Assembly (NCBI RefSeq): GCF_900220985.1
Contig: NZ_OCPC01000002.1
Coordinates: forward strand, 372,001-436,000
DNA length: 64,000 nucleotides
DNA from: Parahoeflea halophila
GTDB lineage: Bacteria; Pseudomonadota; Alphaproteobacteria; Rhizobiales; Rhizobiaceae
Direction: 5' to 3'
Below the pieces are notes generated by a model. It did no database searches, was not told where the DNA came from, and was given only the letters and a program-made list of their open reading frames with translations. The position numbers were made by a program, and so were the translations under genes. Positions 37,139-46,287 of the stretch are shown here, one piece after another; the stretch's first letter is position 1; each line of letters starts with the position of its first letter.

Positions 37139-38335
37139 GTGAAACCCTTTGACGGTAATTTTACTCAGCAGGAGCCGCTCGATGACCTGGTCGTTGCTGC
37201 AGCCACCGAGGTCCTGAAATCAGGCCGCCTGCACCGCTACAACAGCGAACCGGGAGAACTTTCGAAGGTTTCCCTGCTTGAACAGGCCTATGCCGCCTAT
37301 CAGGGCGCGCGCTACTGCCTGGCTTGCGCCTCCGGCGGATATGCCATGGCGATTGCCCTGCGCGCAGCCGGTCTTGTGCAGGGCGAGCCTGTTCTCACCA
37401 ATGCCTTCACGCTGGCGCCGGTGCCCGGTGCCATCACCGCAGCCGGAGGCAAGCCGCTGCTCGTCGAGATCACCGAAGCCCTGGTGATCGATCTTGATGA
37501 TCTCGAGCGCAAGGCAAGGTCTTCAGGCGCGCGGTTCCTGCTCTTGTCGAACATGCGCGGTCATCTGGTCGACATGGAACGACTCGCTGCCATCGTCCAA
37601 TCCTACGATCTGATCCTGATAGAGGATTGCGCCCACACCATGGGGGCAGCCTGGAATGGCCGCAAAAGCGGCAGTTTCGGACTGGCGGGGTGTTTCTCCA
37701 CCCAGACATACAAGCATCTCAATTCGGGCGAAGGCGGATTTCTGACTTCCGATGATCCCGATTTCATGGCTCGCGCCATCATCCTGTCCGGTTCCTACAT
37801 GCTCTACGAGCGCCACGGTGCGGCTCCGCCGCCCGAGGTGTTCGCGCGGATCCGGCTCGATACGCCCAACATGTCCGGCCGCATGGACAATCTGCGCGCG
37901 GCCATCCTGTTGCCGCAGCTCGCACGTCTCGAAAACAGCATCGATCGCTGGAACGAACGCTACCAAACTGTCGAGCAGGCGCTCGCCGGCGCCGGTGGTG
38001 TCGAGGTGTACAAACGGCCGCAGCAGGAACGTTATGTCGGCAGTTCGATTCAGTTCCGCTTGCCCGGTCTTTCGCCAGCTCAGGCGCAGTCCTTCGTCGC
38101 AGCCAACAAGGCGCTTGGCGTCGAGTTGAAATGGTTCGGCGCCACAGAGCCGGTGGCCTTCACATCGAACCACCATAGTTGGCATTATGTCGAACCGCAG
38201 CAATTGCCTGAGACCGACCGGATTCTTTCGAGCCTGTTCGACATGCGCCTGCCATTGACATTTTCGCTTGAGGATTGCCGCCACATAGGTGCAATCATCG
38301 TTCATTGCGCGATGAATCTTGGTGTCGAAACGTGA
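37139..38335 (+). CDS. DegT/DnrJ/EryC1-family PLP aminotransferase
   Basis: A 398-residue aminotransferase-fold protein. The PLP lysine is in CFSTQTYKHLNSGEGGF near residue 195-200, with the PLP-contacting Asp in ILIEDCAHTMGA and the early CASGGYAMAIAL segment. These are typical of the sugar aminotransferase (DegT/ArnB) family, but no sugar-nucleotide genes are near. GTG 37139 is chosen because GGGGAGA lies 6 nt upstream; an open frame extends 19 codons before it. It is convergent with the IclR regulator and may or may not belong to the sulfonate block. Substrate unknown. Confidence 0.78.
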   Translation: MKPFDGNFTQQEPLDDLVVAAATEVLKSGRLHRYNSEPGELSKVSLLEQAYAAYQGARYCLACASGGYAMAIALRAAGLVQGEPVLTNAFTLAPVPGAITAAGGKPLLVEITEALVIDLDDLERKARSSGARFLLLSNMRGHLVDMERLAAIVQSYDLILIEDCAHTMGAAWNGRKSGSFGLAGCFSTQTYKHLNSGEGGFLTSDDPDFMARAIILSGSYMLYERHGAAPPPEVFARIRLDTPNMSGRMDNLRAAILLPQLARLENSIDRWNERYQTVEQALAGAGGVEVYKRPQQERYVGSSIQFRLPGLSPAQAQSFVAANKALGVELKWFGATEPVAFTSNHHSWHYVEPQQLPETDRILSSLFDMRLPLTFSLEDCRHIGAIIVHCAMNLGVET

Positions 38336-38369
38336 GCCTGCAGGCCAGTGGTTCAGCGGGGTTGATGCT

Positions 38370-39131
38370 TCAGATCAGCACGCGCTGCATCTTCTCGACG
38401 GCAATGGTGAAATCGTCCAGAAAACCGCGGAGCGTGTCTGTCGACAGCCGGATACTGGGGCCGTGACAGGCGATTGCCGCCAGGAACCGGCCCTGGTCGT
38501 CCGTCACCGGAACCGCGATCGCCACCATGCCGTCGAGGAATTCCCCATTGTCGATGGCATAACCGGCCTTTGAAACCGTAGCGAGCTCTTCAAGCAGCGC
38601 CTCGGCATCGGTGATGGTGTTGGACGTCTTCCGGTCAAGCGTCAGCCCATGGCAAAACGCCTTCCGCTTGCGGCTGTCGAGGCTGGCGAGAAACACCTTG
38701 CCGCTGGCGGTACAGTGAAACGGCACATGCGTTCCGATCGGCAGCTGCACCCGGAAGGCCCAACCGGTTTCCACCCGGTCGAGATAGCTCATCCCGTCAT
38801 CATCCGGCACCACGTAATTGATCGTTTCGCCGGTTTTCTGCGCAAGCTCGACAAGTACCTGCCGGCGCAGAATGTGTTCGCGCGACGAGTGCAACAGGCC
38901 CGCGCCGAATAGGCGCGCCCGCCGTGCCGTGCGCAGCCGCCGACCGTTCGGCTCGTAAACCAGAAAGCCCTCATCCACCAGGGTCGCGCAGAGGCGGTGA
39001 ATGGTCTGTTTCGGCAGGCCGAGCGACTGGTTGATCTCGGTCGGGGTCATCGCCTCGGCCCGGGTGCCGACGGCTTCAAGAATAAGCAGCGTTCGCAAAT
39101 TTGTAGCGATGCGGTCTTCCGTATTCGGCAT
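38370..39131 (-). CDS. iseR: IclR-family regulator, probable isethionate regulator
   Basis: A 253-residue regulator: N-terminal winged helix (about 10-70, with LGLPKQTIHRLCATLVDEGF) and a C-terminal IclR effector domain (about 80-250, with FHCTASGKVFLA and AIAVPVTDDQG). It is divergent from a GMC dehydrogenase across 124 bp. Gene clusters for isethionate degradation are reported to hold an IclR-type regulator beside a dehydrogenase IseJ and a TRAP importer, and that is the arrangement here. The ligand is inferred, not shown. Confidence 0.75.
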   Translation of the reverse strand: MPNTEDRIATNLRTLLILEAVGTRAEAMTPTEINQSLGLPKQTIHRLCATLVDEGFLVYEPNGRRLRTARRARLFGAGLLHSSREHILRRQVLVELAQKTGETINYVVPDDDGMSYLDRVETGWAFRVQLPIGTHVPFHCTASGKVFLASLDSRKRKAFCHGLTLDRKTSNTITDAEALLEELATVSKAGYAIDNGEFLDGMVAIAVPVTDDQGRFLAAIACHGPSIRLSTDTLRGFLDDFTIAVEKMQRVLI

Positions 39132-39255
39132 GTCAAACCAGTTTCAAGTAATCAATAGTTCCAGTTGTGCCCCCACTTGCGTCCGGGTCAAGGAAGTGAA
39201 TACGATGATTAACGAGAAGTAAAGTCTCATTATTTGAGTTTTGAGGTGTTCTTGA

Positions 39256-40854
39256 TTGGAGTTTGACTTTGTCATTGTTGGAGCGGGGTCAGCCGGTTGC
39301 GTATTGGCCAACCGGCTTTCGGCTGATCCCTCGGTCTCCGTGGCCCTGATCGAAGCCGGCGGCCGTGATGACTCGCCGTGGATCCATGTTCCGGTCGGAT
39401 ACTTCAAGACCATCAAGGATCCGGCGCTCAACTGGATGTACCGGACCGAGGCCGACAAGGGTCTCAACGGCCGTTCAATCAATTGGCCACGCGGCAAGAC
39501 ACTGGGCGGTTCCAGTTCGATCAACGGACTGCTCTATGTCCGCGGCCAGCCGCAGGACTATGACCGGTGGCGGCAGATGGGCAATCCCGGCTGGGGCTGG
39601 GATGATCTGTTGCCATTGTTCAAGCGCAGTGAAGCCTGGGAAGGTGGTGCTGATCCGGTTCGCGGTGCCGGCGGCGAGCTTTCGGTCTCCCGGTCGCGGC
39701 AGTCCTGGCAGGTGGTCGACGCCTGGGTCGAAGCCGCAAGATCGGCAGGATTTCCTTTCAATCCGGATTACAACGGCACAGAGCAGGAAGGCGTCGGCTA
39801 TTTCCAGCTGACCGCGCGCAACGGCCTGCGTTGCAGTTCCGCCAAGGCCTTCCTCAAACCTGCGAGATTCCGGCCCAACCTGAAGATCTTCACGCACATG
39901 CAGGTCGATAGCGTTGAACTCGAAGCCGGCCGCGCAATCGCGGTGCGTGGCAGGCGTCACGGCTCGCCGTTGCGGATTTCCGCCAGGCGCGAGATCATCC
40001 TCTCGGCTGGCGCCATCGGTTCTCCGCAAATCCTCATGTTGTCAGGCATCGGCGAACCCGGCCACCTTGCCGAGCACGGCATTTCGCTCAATCACGCGCT
40101 GCCCGGTGTTGGCCAGAACCTGCAGGACCATCTTCAGGCACGTCCGGTCTACCGTTGCACGGCGCCCACCATAAACACCCGCACCCGGGGGCTGTTCAAT
40201 CAGACCCGGATCGGCATGGAGTATCTGATCAGCCGCTCCGGCCCCCTGACGCTTGCGGCCAGCCTCGGCACCGGCTTCCTCAAGACCCGGCCGGATCTCG
40301 AAACACCCGACATCCAATTCCACATCCAACCGTTCAGCGCCAACAATCCGACCACCGACACCGATGATTTCGACGCTTTCACCGCGTCCGTGCTGCAGCT
40401 AAGGCCCGAAAGCACCGGTGAAATCAGGCTGCGCTCGGCCCATATCGAGGATCACCCGCTGATCCATCCCAATTACCTGTCCACGCCGCTCGATCAACAG
40501 ACCATCGTCGAGGGTATCCGGCTTGCACGGCGCATCTGCCGTCATGCACCGGTCGCCGATCTGATCATCAAGGAGCATGCGCCCGGCAACGCCGTGCCGG
40601 ACGAGGACTTTGAAGGATTGCTCAACTGGGCGCGCGACACCTCGACCACGATCTATCACCCGACCGGCACCTGCAAGATGGGCCAGGATCCGATGGCAGT
40701 CGTCGATGAACGTCTCCGCGTCCGCGGCATCGACGGCCTCAGGGTCGCAGACGCATCGATCATGCCGTCAATCGTCTCTGGAAACACCAATGCGCCGGCC
40801 ATCATGATCGGCGAAAAGGCATCCGACATGATCCGGGAGGACATGCGCACATGA
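39256..40854 (+). CDS. iseJ: GMC-family FAD dehydrogenase, probable isethionate dehydrogenase IseJ
   Basis: A 532-residue choline-dehydrogenase-like flavoprotein. The FAD loop is VGAGSAG at 8-14, the second GMC signature is GKTLGGSSSINGLLYVRG, and the active-site His468 (HPTGTCKMG) and Asn510 (SGNTNAP) are present. The context (IclR, TRAP importer, Xsc) matches reported isethionate clusters, where IseJ oxidises isethionate to sulfoacetaldehyde at the membrane. The only in-frame start at the family N-terminus is TTG 39256, with GAGGTG 7 nt before it. Choline or another alcohol remains possible as substrate. Confidence 0.75.
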   Translation: MEFDFVIVGAGSAGCVLANRLSADPSVSVALIEAGGRDDSPWIHVPVGYFKTIKDPALNWMYRTEADKGLNGRSINWPRGKTLGGSSSINGLLYVRGQPQDYDRWRQMGNPGWGWDDLLPLFKRSEAWEGGADPVRGAGGELSVSRSRQSWQVVDAWVEAARSAGFPFNPDYNGTEQEGVGYFQLTARNGLRCSSAKAFLKPARFRPNLKIFTHMQVDSVELEAGRAIAVRGRRHGSPLRISARREIILSAGAIGSPQILMLSGIGEPGHLAEHGISLNHALPGVGQNLQDHLQARPVYRCTAPTINTRTRGLFNQTRIGMEYLISRSGPLTLAASLGTGFLKTRPDLETPDIQFHIQPFSANNPTTDTDDFDAFTASVLQLRPESTGEIRLRSAHIEDHPLIHPNYLSTPLDQQTIVEGIRLARRICRHAPVADLIIKEHAPGNAVPDEDFEGLLNWARDTSTTIYHPTGTCKMGQDPMAVVDERLRVRGIDGLRVADASIMPSIVSGNTNAPAIMIGEKASDMIREDMRT

Positions 40855-40891
40855 GAGCAAACATCAAATCCGGCACCGGAGGAGTCACTTG

Positions 40892-41122
40892 ATGCTGCAG
40901 CAGGTTTTCGATTTCGGAGCAATCGTTCTGGCCGATCTGATGCTGCCGGGGGACAATGCGCTGGTCATGGCCACGGCCGCCATCGCCGATGGCGACACCG
41001 GCATGATGAGCTTCGGACTCGGCTTTATGGTGCTGTACTGTGTCGCCGGTGACGTGCTGTGCCGCGCAGTTGTTGTTCCTGAGACCGGGATCGTGATGAT
41101 GGTGGGGAGGATATCATCGTGA
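40892..41122 (+). pseudogene. Short TerC-like remnant or small membrane protein
   Basis: A 76-residue frame with a very good ribosome site (GGAGGAG, 40878-40884, 7 nt before the ATG). Its first part, LADLMLPGDNALVMATAAI, resembles the N-terminal motif of TerC-family membrane proteins (x-D-x-x-L-x-G-D-N-A), and a second hydrophobic segment follows (GLGFMVLYCVAGDVL). TerC proteins are over 200 residues, so this looks like a truncated remnant. It lies between iseJ and the TRAP genes in the same direction and might still be translated. No function can be named. Confidence 0.42.
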
Positions 41123-41229
41123 GGCTCAGCTGACTGCCCGTCCGTTTACACGCTGTCCGGGAAGCCTTCGCCGGGCAGGTTGGTCTGTCGTTGAATTGGA
41201 GGCGAGACATGAAACGGGAGGAGAACCCC

Positions 41230-42348
41230 ATGTCGAGACTAACCAAGCTTACCAAGGGTGCCGCAGCCGCCGCTCTGCTCGCGGCAACGTCGCTGTTCGG
41301 CGTGTCCGCCGAGGCCAAGACGACGATCCGCGTTCAGTCGGTCATTCCCAACACGGCCGACGAAGTGGTCATGCTTCAGGATTTTGCCGATGACGTCAAA
41401 GCCCTGACCGATGGCGAGGTCGAGTTCGAGATCCTGCCGGCCGGCGCAGTCGTCGGCGTCCAGGAAATTCTCGATGCCGTGGACGCCGGGCTGATCGATG
41501 GCGGTTTCGCCTGGACCCATTACTGGTCGGGAAAGCATCCCGCAGCCATGCTGTTCGGTTCGCCGGTTGCCGGTGCGGGTATCGGCATCGACAACATCGC
41601 CTTCATGTCCTGGTATCTCAATGCCGGCGGCAAGGAGCTCTACGACCAGCTCTGGAAGGAGATGGGCGTCAATGTAAAGGGCTTCATGCTGCAGCCGGTC
41701 GGCCCCGAGGCGCTCGGCTGGTTCAAGGAGCCGATCACCACCATGGATGATTTCCGCAAGTATCGGTTCCGCACCCCTCCCGGCATTCCGGGCCAGACCT
41801 ACAAGGACATTGGCGTGGCCTCGGTCGCCATGGGTGGCGGCGACATCCTGCCGGCACTGGAAAAGGGCACCATCGATGCCGCTGAATGGTGCTGCCCCAA
41901 GCCGGATTCGGTGTTCGGTTTCCAGAAGGTGCTCAAGCACTACTATCTGCAGGGCCTGCACCAGGTGGTGGTCAATGCCGACCTCTATCTCAATGGCGAT
42001 GTCTTCGACGCACTGACCCCGTTGCAGCAGAAAGCCATCGAGGTGGCCGCCAACGCATCGCTGATGAAGGCCATGGCCTATCGCATCAACGAAAACGGCA
42101 AGGCGCTCGACAAGCTGATCAACGAGGACGGCGTCGAGTTGCACGACACCCCGGCGGAATATTTCACCGAGTACATGGCCGCCGCCAATGCTGCACTTGA
42201 GAAGAATGCGGCTGAAAACGCCTTCTTCAAGCAGGTCTGGGACAGCCAGAAGGAATTTGCCCGGACTGCGGTGCCCTATTGGGCCCAGGCCCAGCGCACC
42301 AATGCCAATCTCGGTGCGGCTTACGCCGACACGCTCAAAAAGCAATAA
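41230..42348 (+). CDS. dctP: TRAP transporter solute-binding protein, candidate for isethionate
   Basis: A 372-residue periplasmic binding protein of the DctP7/TakP-like TRAP group. Residues 1-29 are a Sec signal (KLTKGAAAAALLAATSLFG, cleavage near AEA-KT). The body has the carboxylate/sulfonate-binding region with KYRFRTPPGIPGQ, in which Arg normally contacts the anionic ligand, and the AAEWCCPKPD segment. ATG 41230 is preceded by GGGAGGAG; an ATG 21 bp upstream also has a ribosome site. With the following dctQ and dctM it forms a sodium-driven importer; I infer isethionate from context (called iseKLM in some marine bacteria). Confidence 0.85.
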   Translation: MSRLTKLTKGAAAAALLAATSLFGVSAEAKTTIRVQSVIPNTADEVVMLQDFADDVKALTDGEVEFEILPAGAVVGVQEILDAVDAGLIDGGFAWTHYWSGKHPAAMLFGSPVAGAGIGIDNIAFMSWYLNAGGKELYDQLWKEMGVNVKGFMLQPVGPEALGWFKEPITTMDDFRKYRFRTPPGIPGQTYKDIGVASVAMGGGDILPALEKGTIDAAEWCCPKPDSVFGFQKVLKHYYLQGLHQVVVNADLYLNGDVFDALTPLQQKAIEVAANASLMKAMAYRINENGKALDKLINEDGVELHDTPAEYFTEYMAAANAALEKNAAENAFFKQVWDSQKEFARTAVPYWAQAQRTNANLGAAYADTLKKQ

Positions 42349-42366
42349 TCATCATGAGCTTGCGAT

Positions 42367-42390
42367 CCGCCCCGCGCTGTCGCGGGGCGG
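42367..42390 (+). other. GC-rich intercistronic hairpin between dctP and dctQ
   Basis: CCGCCCCGCG and CGCGGGGCGG pair over 10 bp around a CTGT loop. There is no T-run. It lies 19 bp after dctP. Such stems downstream of binding-protein genes are known to raise the amount of binding protein relative to the membrane subunits. Confidence 0.65.
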
Positions 42391-42435
42391 GTTATCCACC
42401 CGGTAACGGGCGAATCAGGGTCTTGGGAGGGCATC

Positions 42436-43050
42436 ATGGCCGGGAATGAACCAGACGACACCGTGCCGATCGGCGACGAGCTGCTCGCCGAACGCCGCGC
42501 CGGACCGGGCAAACGCATGCCCGATGACATGCATCCGGTGGCTCGCGCGACCATCCACACCATCGACACGATCTCCGAATGGGTTGGCCGCGTGGTGGCA
42601 CTGTTGGTGGTGCCGATCATCCTGGCAATGGTCTATGAGGTGATTGCGCGCAAGTTCTTTATCGCACCGACACTCTGGGCCTTCGACATCTCGCGCATGC
42701 TCTATGGCATGTCCTTCATGCTCGGTGCGGCCTATGCGCTGATGCATGGCCTGCATATCAGGGCCGACTTTCTCTACCGTAATTTTGAAGTCAGGACGCA
42801 AGGCCGCGTCGATCTCGTGCTTTACATCGTGCTGTTCATGCCGGCGATGATCTTCCTGCTGATCGCAGGCTACGAATTCGCGCTGAAATCGGTGCTTCAG
42901 GGCGAACGCGCCGGGGACAGCACCTGGGCGCCGGTTGTCTGGCCGGTCAAGGTCGCTCTCGCCGTTGGCGTCGCGCTGCTGTTGGTGCAGGGAGTCTCCG
43001 AAATTCTCAAATCCTGGTACGCGGCAACCCGTGGCAGGTGGCCGTCATGA
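42436..43050 (+). CDS. dctQ: TRAP transporter small permease subunit
   Basis: A 204-residue membrane protein with a hydrophilic N-terminal tail of about 45 residues and four hydrophobic segments (about 55-75, 90-110, 128-150, 172-192), the DctQ layout. HGLHIRADFLYR in the loop after the second segment is typical. GGGAGGG lies 6 nt before the ATG. Its stop overlaps the dctM start (ATGA). It bridges the binding protein and DctM in the TRAP complex. Confidence 0.87.
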   Translation: MAGNEPDDTVPIGDELLAERRAGPGKRMPDDMHPVARATIHTIDTISEWVGRVVALLVVPIILAMVYEVIARKFFIAPTLWAFDISRMLYGMSFMLGAAYALMHGLHIRADFLYRNFEVRTQGRVDLVLYIVLFMPAMIFLLIAGYEFALKSVLQGERAGDSTWAPVVWPVKVALAVGVALLLVQGVSEILKSWYAATRGRWPS

Positions 43051-44384
43051 GCTTTTTCGAGTTTGCGCCGGAGATCATCGGCTTCCTGATGATCGGTGCG
43101 ATGCTGTTTGCCATCTTTATCGGTTTCCCGATTTCCTTCACCCTGATTTTCCTTGGCATCGTCTTCGGCGCCTGGGGCTTCGGTCTGAAGCTCACCATCT
43201 TCCTGATGACCTTGCAATTCTACGGCTCGATGATGGAGCAGACGCTGGCTGCCGTACCGCTGTTTGTCTTCATGGGCTTCATGATGGAGCAGGCCGGGTT
43301 GATGGAGCGATTGTTCCGGGCGGTGCAGCTGATCCTCGCCCGCATGACCGGATCGCTGTTCGTCGCAGTCCTTTTCGTCTCGGTGATATTCGGTGCAGCG
43401 ACTGGCATTGTCGGTGCTTCGGTGACCATCCTTGGCATCATGGCCGCCAGGACGATGAGCGAATCCGGCTATGATGTCCGCCTTGCCGCCGGCACCATTA
43501 CAGCCGGCGGAACGCTTGGGATTCTCATTCCACCTTCGATCATGCTGGTCGTCATGGGTCCGGTTCTGGAAGTCCCCGTTACCGACCTGTTCGCCGCGGC
43601 TATTCTGCCCGGCGTGATGATGGCGGTTCTCTATCTCGTCTATGCCCTGGGCCGTTGCTGGCTCAACCCCAAGCTTGGCCCGCCCTTGCGCGACGACCAG
43701 ATTCCGGGAGATCGCAGCCATGTCTGGCGGGAGTTTTTCTTGGGTCTTGTACCGCCCACCATCCTGATTGCGTTTGCCATGGGCTCGATCCTGTTTGGAT
43801 GGGCGACGCCCACCGAGGGTGCAGGCATGGGCGCGCTGGGATCGGTGTTGCTGACCATCGGCTATCGCAAGTTCAGCTGGAAGCGCACCTATGACGCGCT
43901 GCTCAAGACGCTCGAGATCTCGGTCCTGATCCTGTTTCTGGTGGCTGCCTCGAACTTCTTCGGCGCGGTCTTCTCCCGGCTTGGCACTCCGGGCCTGATC
44001 ACCGACTGGCTGTTGCTGCTCGACCTGTCGCCAAGCCTGATCATCATCATGATCCTGGCCATGGTCTTCATTCTCGGCTGGCCGCTCGAATGGGTGCCGA
44101 TCGTGCTGATCATCCTTCCGATCCTGCAGCCGGTTCTGCTGGAAATGAACGTCAACATGACCTGGTTCGCTATTCTCGTGGCAGTCTGTTTGCAGACCGC
44201 TTGGCTGTCGCCGCCAGTGGCGCTTTCGGCCTACTTCCTCAAGGGCGTGGCGCCGAATTGGGATCTGAAGGACATCTATTACGGCATGATGCAGTTCATG
44301 ACCGTGCAGATCTTCGGTCTGGTCCTGGTCTTCATTTTCCCGTGGCTGGCCTTGTGGTTGCCTGGATATCTTTATGGGAACTGA
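43047..44384 (+). CDS. dctM: TRAP transporter large permease subunit
   Basis: A 445-residue polytopic protein with about twelve hydrophobic segments. The DctM motifs AAVPLFVFMGFMMEQAG and GTLGILIPPSIMLVVMGP (the re-entrant hairpin) are visible. It performs the Na+-coupled transport step. ATG 43047 overlapping the dctQ stop is preferred over GTG 43038. A 7-bp hairpin (44389-44395 with 44403-44409) follows its stop, and xsc begins 118 bp downstream in the same direction. Confidence 0.92.
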   Translation: MSFFEFAPEIIGFLMIGAMLFAIFIGFPISFTLIFLGIVFGAWGFGLKLTIFLMTLQFYGSMMEQTLAAVPLFVFMGFMMEQAGLMERLFRAVQLILARMTGSLFVAVLFVSVIFGAATGIVGASVTILGIMAARTMSESGYDVRLAAGTITAGGTLGILIPPSIMLVVMGPVLEVPVTDLFAAAILPGVMMAVLYLVYALGRCWLNPKLGPPLRDDQIPGDRSHVWREFFLGLVPPTILIAFAMGSILFGWATPTEGAGMGALGSVLLTIGYRKFSWKRTYDALLKTLEISVLILFLVAASNFFGAVFSRLGTPGLITDWLLLLDLSPSLIIIMILAMVFILGWPLEWVPIVLIILPILQPVLLEMNVNMTWFAILVAVCLQTAWLSPPVALSAYFLKGVAPNWDLKDIYYGMMQFMTVQIFGLVLVFIFPWLALWLPGYLYGN

Positions 44385-44438
44385 TCTGCCGCCGGAGCAG
44401 TGCCGGCGGTCAAACGATCTGGCGTTGCGAAGCGGCCA

Positions 44439-44467
44439 AACTGGCACTAGAGCTGATCTGGCCAGTT
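44439..44467. promoter_or_regulatory. Inverted repeat upstream of xsc
   Basis: AACTGGC (44439-44445) and GCCAGTT (44461-44467) form a 7-bp dyad with a 15-bp spacer, 36 bp before the xsc start and after the dctM hairpin. It could be a regulator site for a separate xsc promoter. No regulator can be assigned. Confidence 0.35.
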
Positions 44468-44502
44468 GTGGTTTCTAACCTTCAACAAGGAGGACTTTGC
44501 CC

Positions 44503-46287
44503 ATGCCCAGGATGACCACCGAGGAAGCTTTCGTCAAAGTGCTTCAGATGCATGGCATCGAGCACGCGTTCGGCATTATCGGGTCGGCCATGATGCCGGT
44601 GTCGGATCTCTTTCCGAAAGCCGGGATCACATTTTGGGACTGCGCCCACGAAACCAATGCCGGCCTCATGTGCGATGGCTATATCCGCACCACCGGAAAG
44701 ATGGCGATGGCGATTGCCCAGAACGGCCCCGGCGTCACCGGTTTCGTTACCCCGGTCAAGACCGCCTACTGGAACCACACGCCGATGCTGCTGATCACGC
44801 CGCAGGCGGCCAACAAGACCATCGGCCAGGGCGGTTTTCAGGAGATGGAACAGATGCGGCTGTTTGCCGATTGCGTCTGCTACCAGGAGGAAGTCCGAGA
44901 CCCGTCGCGTATCCCCGAAGTGCTCAACCGGGTGATCATGAAGGCCTGGCGCGGATCGGCGCCTGCGCAGATGAACATCCCGCGCGACATGTGGACCCAG
45001 GTGATCGACGTCGAATTGCCGCAAATGGTCCGCTTCGAACGCCCTGCCGGGGGCGAGCAGGCGATTGCTGACGCCGCAGCCCTGCTGTCGAACGCAAAAT
45101 TTCCGGTCATTCTCTCCGGCGCCGGTGTGGTTCTCTCCGGTGCCATTCCGGATCTCGTCAAGCTGGCTGAACGGCTCGACGCGCCGGTCTGCTCGAATTA
45201 TCAGCACAATGACAGTTTCCCCGGCTCGCACCCCCTTGCTGTCGGACCGCTCGGCTACAACGGTTCCAAGGCCGCCATGGAGCTGATTGCCAAGGCCGAT
45301 GTCGTTCTGGCGCTCGGAACACGCCTCAACCCGTTCTCGACATTGCCCGGCTACGGCATCGATTACTGGCCCCGGAATGCCGAGATTATCCAGGTCGACA
45401 TCAATGCCGACCGTATCGGCCTGACCAAGAAGGTCACCGTCGGCATCGAGGGTGACGCAACCAAGGTTGCGCGCGCCATCCTTGCCCAGCTTGCGGACGA
45501 TGCCGGTGACGCGGGCCGTGAAGATCGCCGCAATCTCGTCTCGCTGACCAAGTCCCGCTGGGCCCAGGAGCTGTCCTCGCTCGATCACGAGGATGATGAT
45601 CCAGGTACGGTCTGGAACGAGGAATCACGCAAGCGCGACGCCGATCTGATGTCGCCGCGCCAGGCCTGGCGAGCCATCCAGTCGGCCCTCCCGAAGGATG
45701 CCATCATCTCGTCCGACATCGGCAACAACTGCGCCATCGGCAATGCCTATCCGACCTTTGAACAGGGCCGCAAATATCTCGCACCCGGCCTGTTCGGCCC
45801 TTGTGGTTACGGCTTTCCGTCGATTCTCGGCGCCAAGATTGGCCAGCCGGACGTGCCGGTGGTCGGTTTCGCTGGCGATGGCGCCTTCGGCATTTCCATG
45901 AACGAGATGACCGCCTGCGGCCGCGAAAACTGGCCGGCCATCACCATGGTGATCTTCCGCAACTACCAGTGGGGTGCGGAAAAGCGCAACACGACGTTGT
46001 GGTACGACAACAATTTCGTCGGCACCGAGCTAGACCGCGACACCTCCTATGCCGCGATAGCCGAGGCCTGCGGCGCCACCGGCGTGGTTGTGCAGGACCA
46101 GCAGGGCCTGACCGAGGCCCTAGCAAAGGCCGTCGAGCGGCAGATGCAGGATGGGGAAACCACCTTCATCGAGGTGCTCTTGAACCAGGAACTGGGCGAA
46201 CCCTTCCGCCGCGACGCCATGAAGAAGCCCGTCGTTGTCGCCGGCATCAGCCGTGACGACATGCGCCCGCAGCAGGGCGCTGTCTGA
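44503..46287 (+). CDS. xsc: Sulfoacetaldehyde acetyltransferase
   Basis: Xsc is a thiamine-diphosphate enzyme that converts sulfoacetaldehyde plus phosphate to acetyl phosphate and sulfite, the desulfonation step for taurine and isethionate. The 594-residue protein has the N-terminal pyrimidine domain (catalytic Glu in CAHETNAGLMCDGY) and the C-terminal ThDP/Mg motif GDGAFGISMNEM with YQWGAEKRN, characteristic of Xsc within the acetolactate-synthase family. ATG 44503 follows AAGGAGGA by 8 nt. No pta gene for acetyl phosphate use follows it, unlike many xsc-pta pairs. Confidence 0.93.
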   Translation: MPRMTTEEAFVKVLQMHGIEHAFGIIGSAMMPVSDLFPKAGITFWDCAHETNAGLMCDGYIRTTGKMAMAIAQNGPGVTGFVTPVKTAYWNHTPMLLITPQAANKTIGQGGFQEMEQMRLFADCVCYQEEVRDPSRIPEVLNRVIMKAWRGSAPAQMNIPRDMWTQVIDVELPQMVRFERPAGGEQAIADAAALLSNAKFPVILSGAGVVLSGAIPDLVKLAERLDAPVCSNYQHNDSFPGSHPLAVGPLGYNGSKAAMELIAKADVVLALGTRLNPFSTLPGYGIDYWPRNAEIIQVDINADRIGLTKKVTVGIEGDATKVARAILAQLADDAGDAGREDRRNLVSLTKSRWAQELSSLDHEDDDPGTVWNEESRKRDADLMSPRQAWRAIQSALPKDAIISSDIGNNCAIGNAYPTFEQGRKYLAPGLFGPCGYGFPSILGAKIGQPDVPVVGFAGDGAFGISMNEMTACGRENWPAITMVIFRNYQWGAEKRNTTLWYDNNFVGTELDRDTSYAAIAEACGATGVVVQDQQGLTEALAKAVERQMQDGETTFIEVLLNQELGEPFRRDAMKKPVVVAGISRDDMRPQQGAV

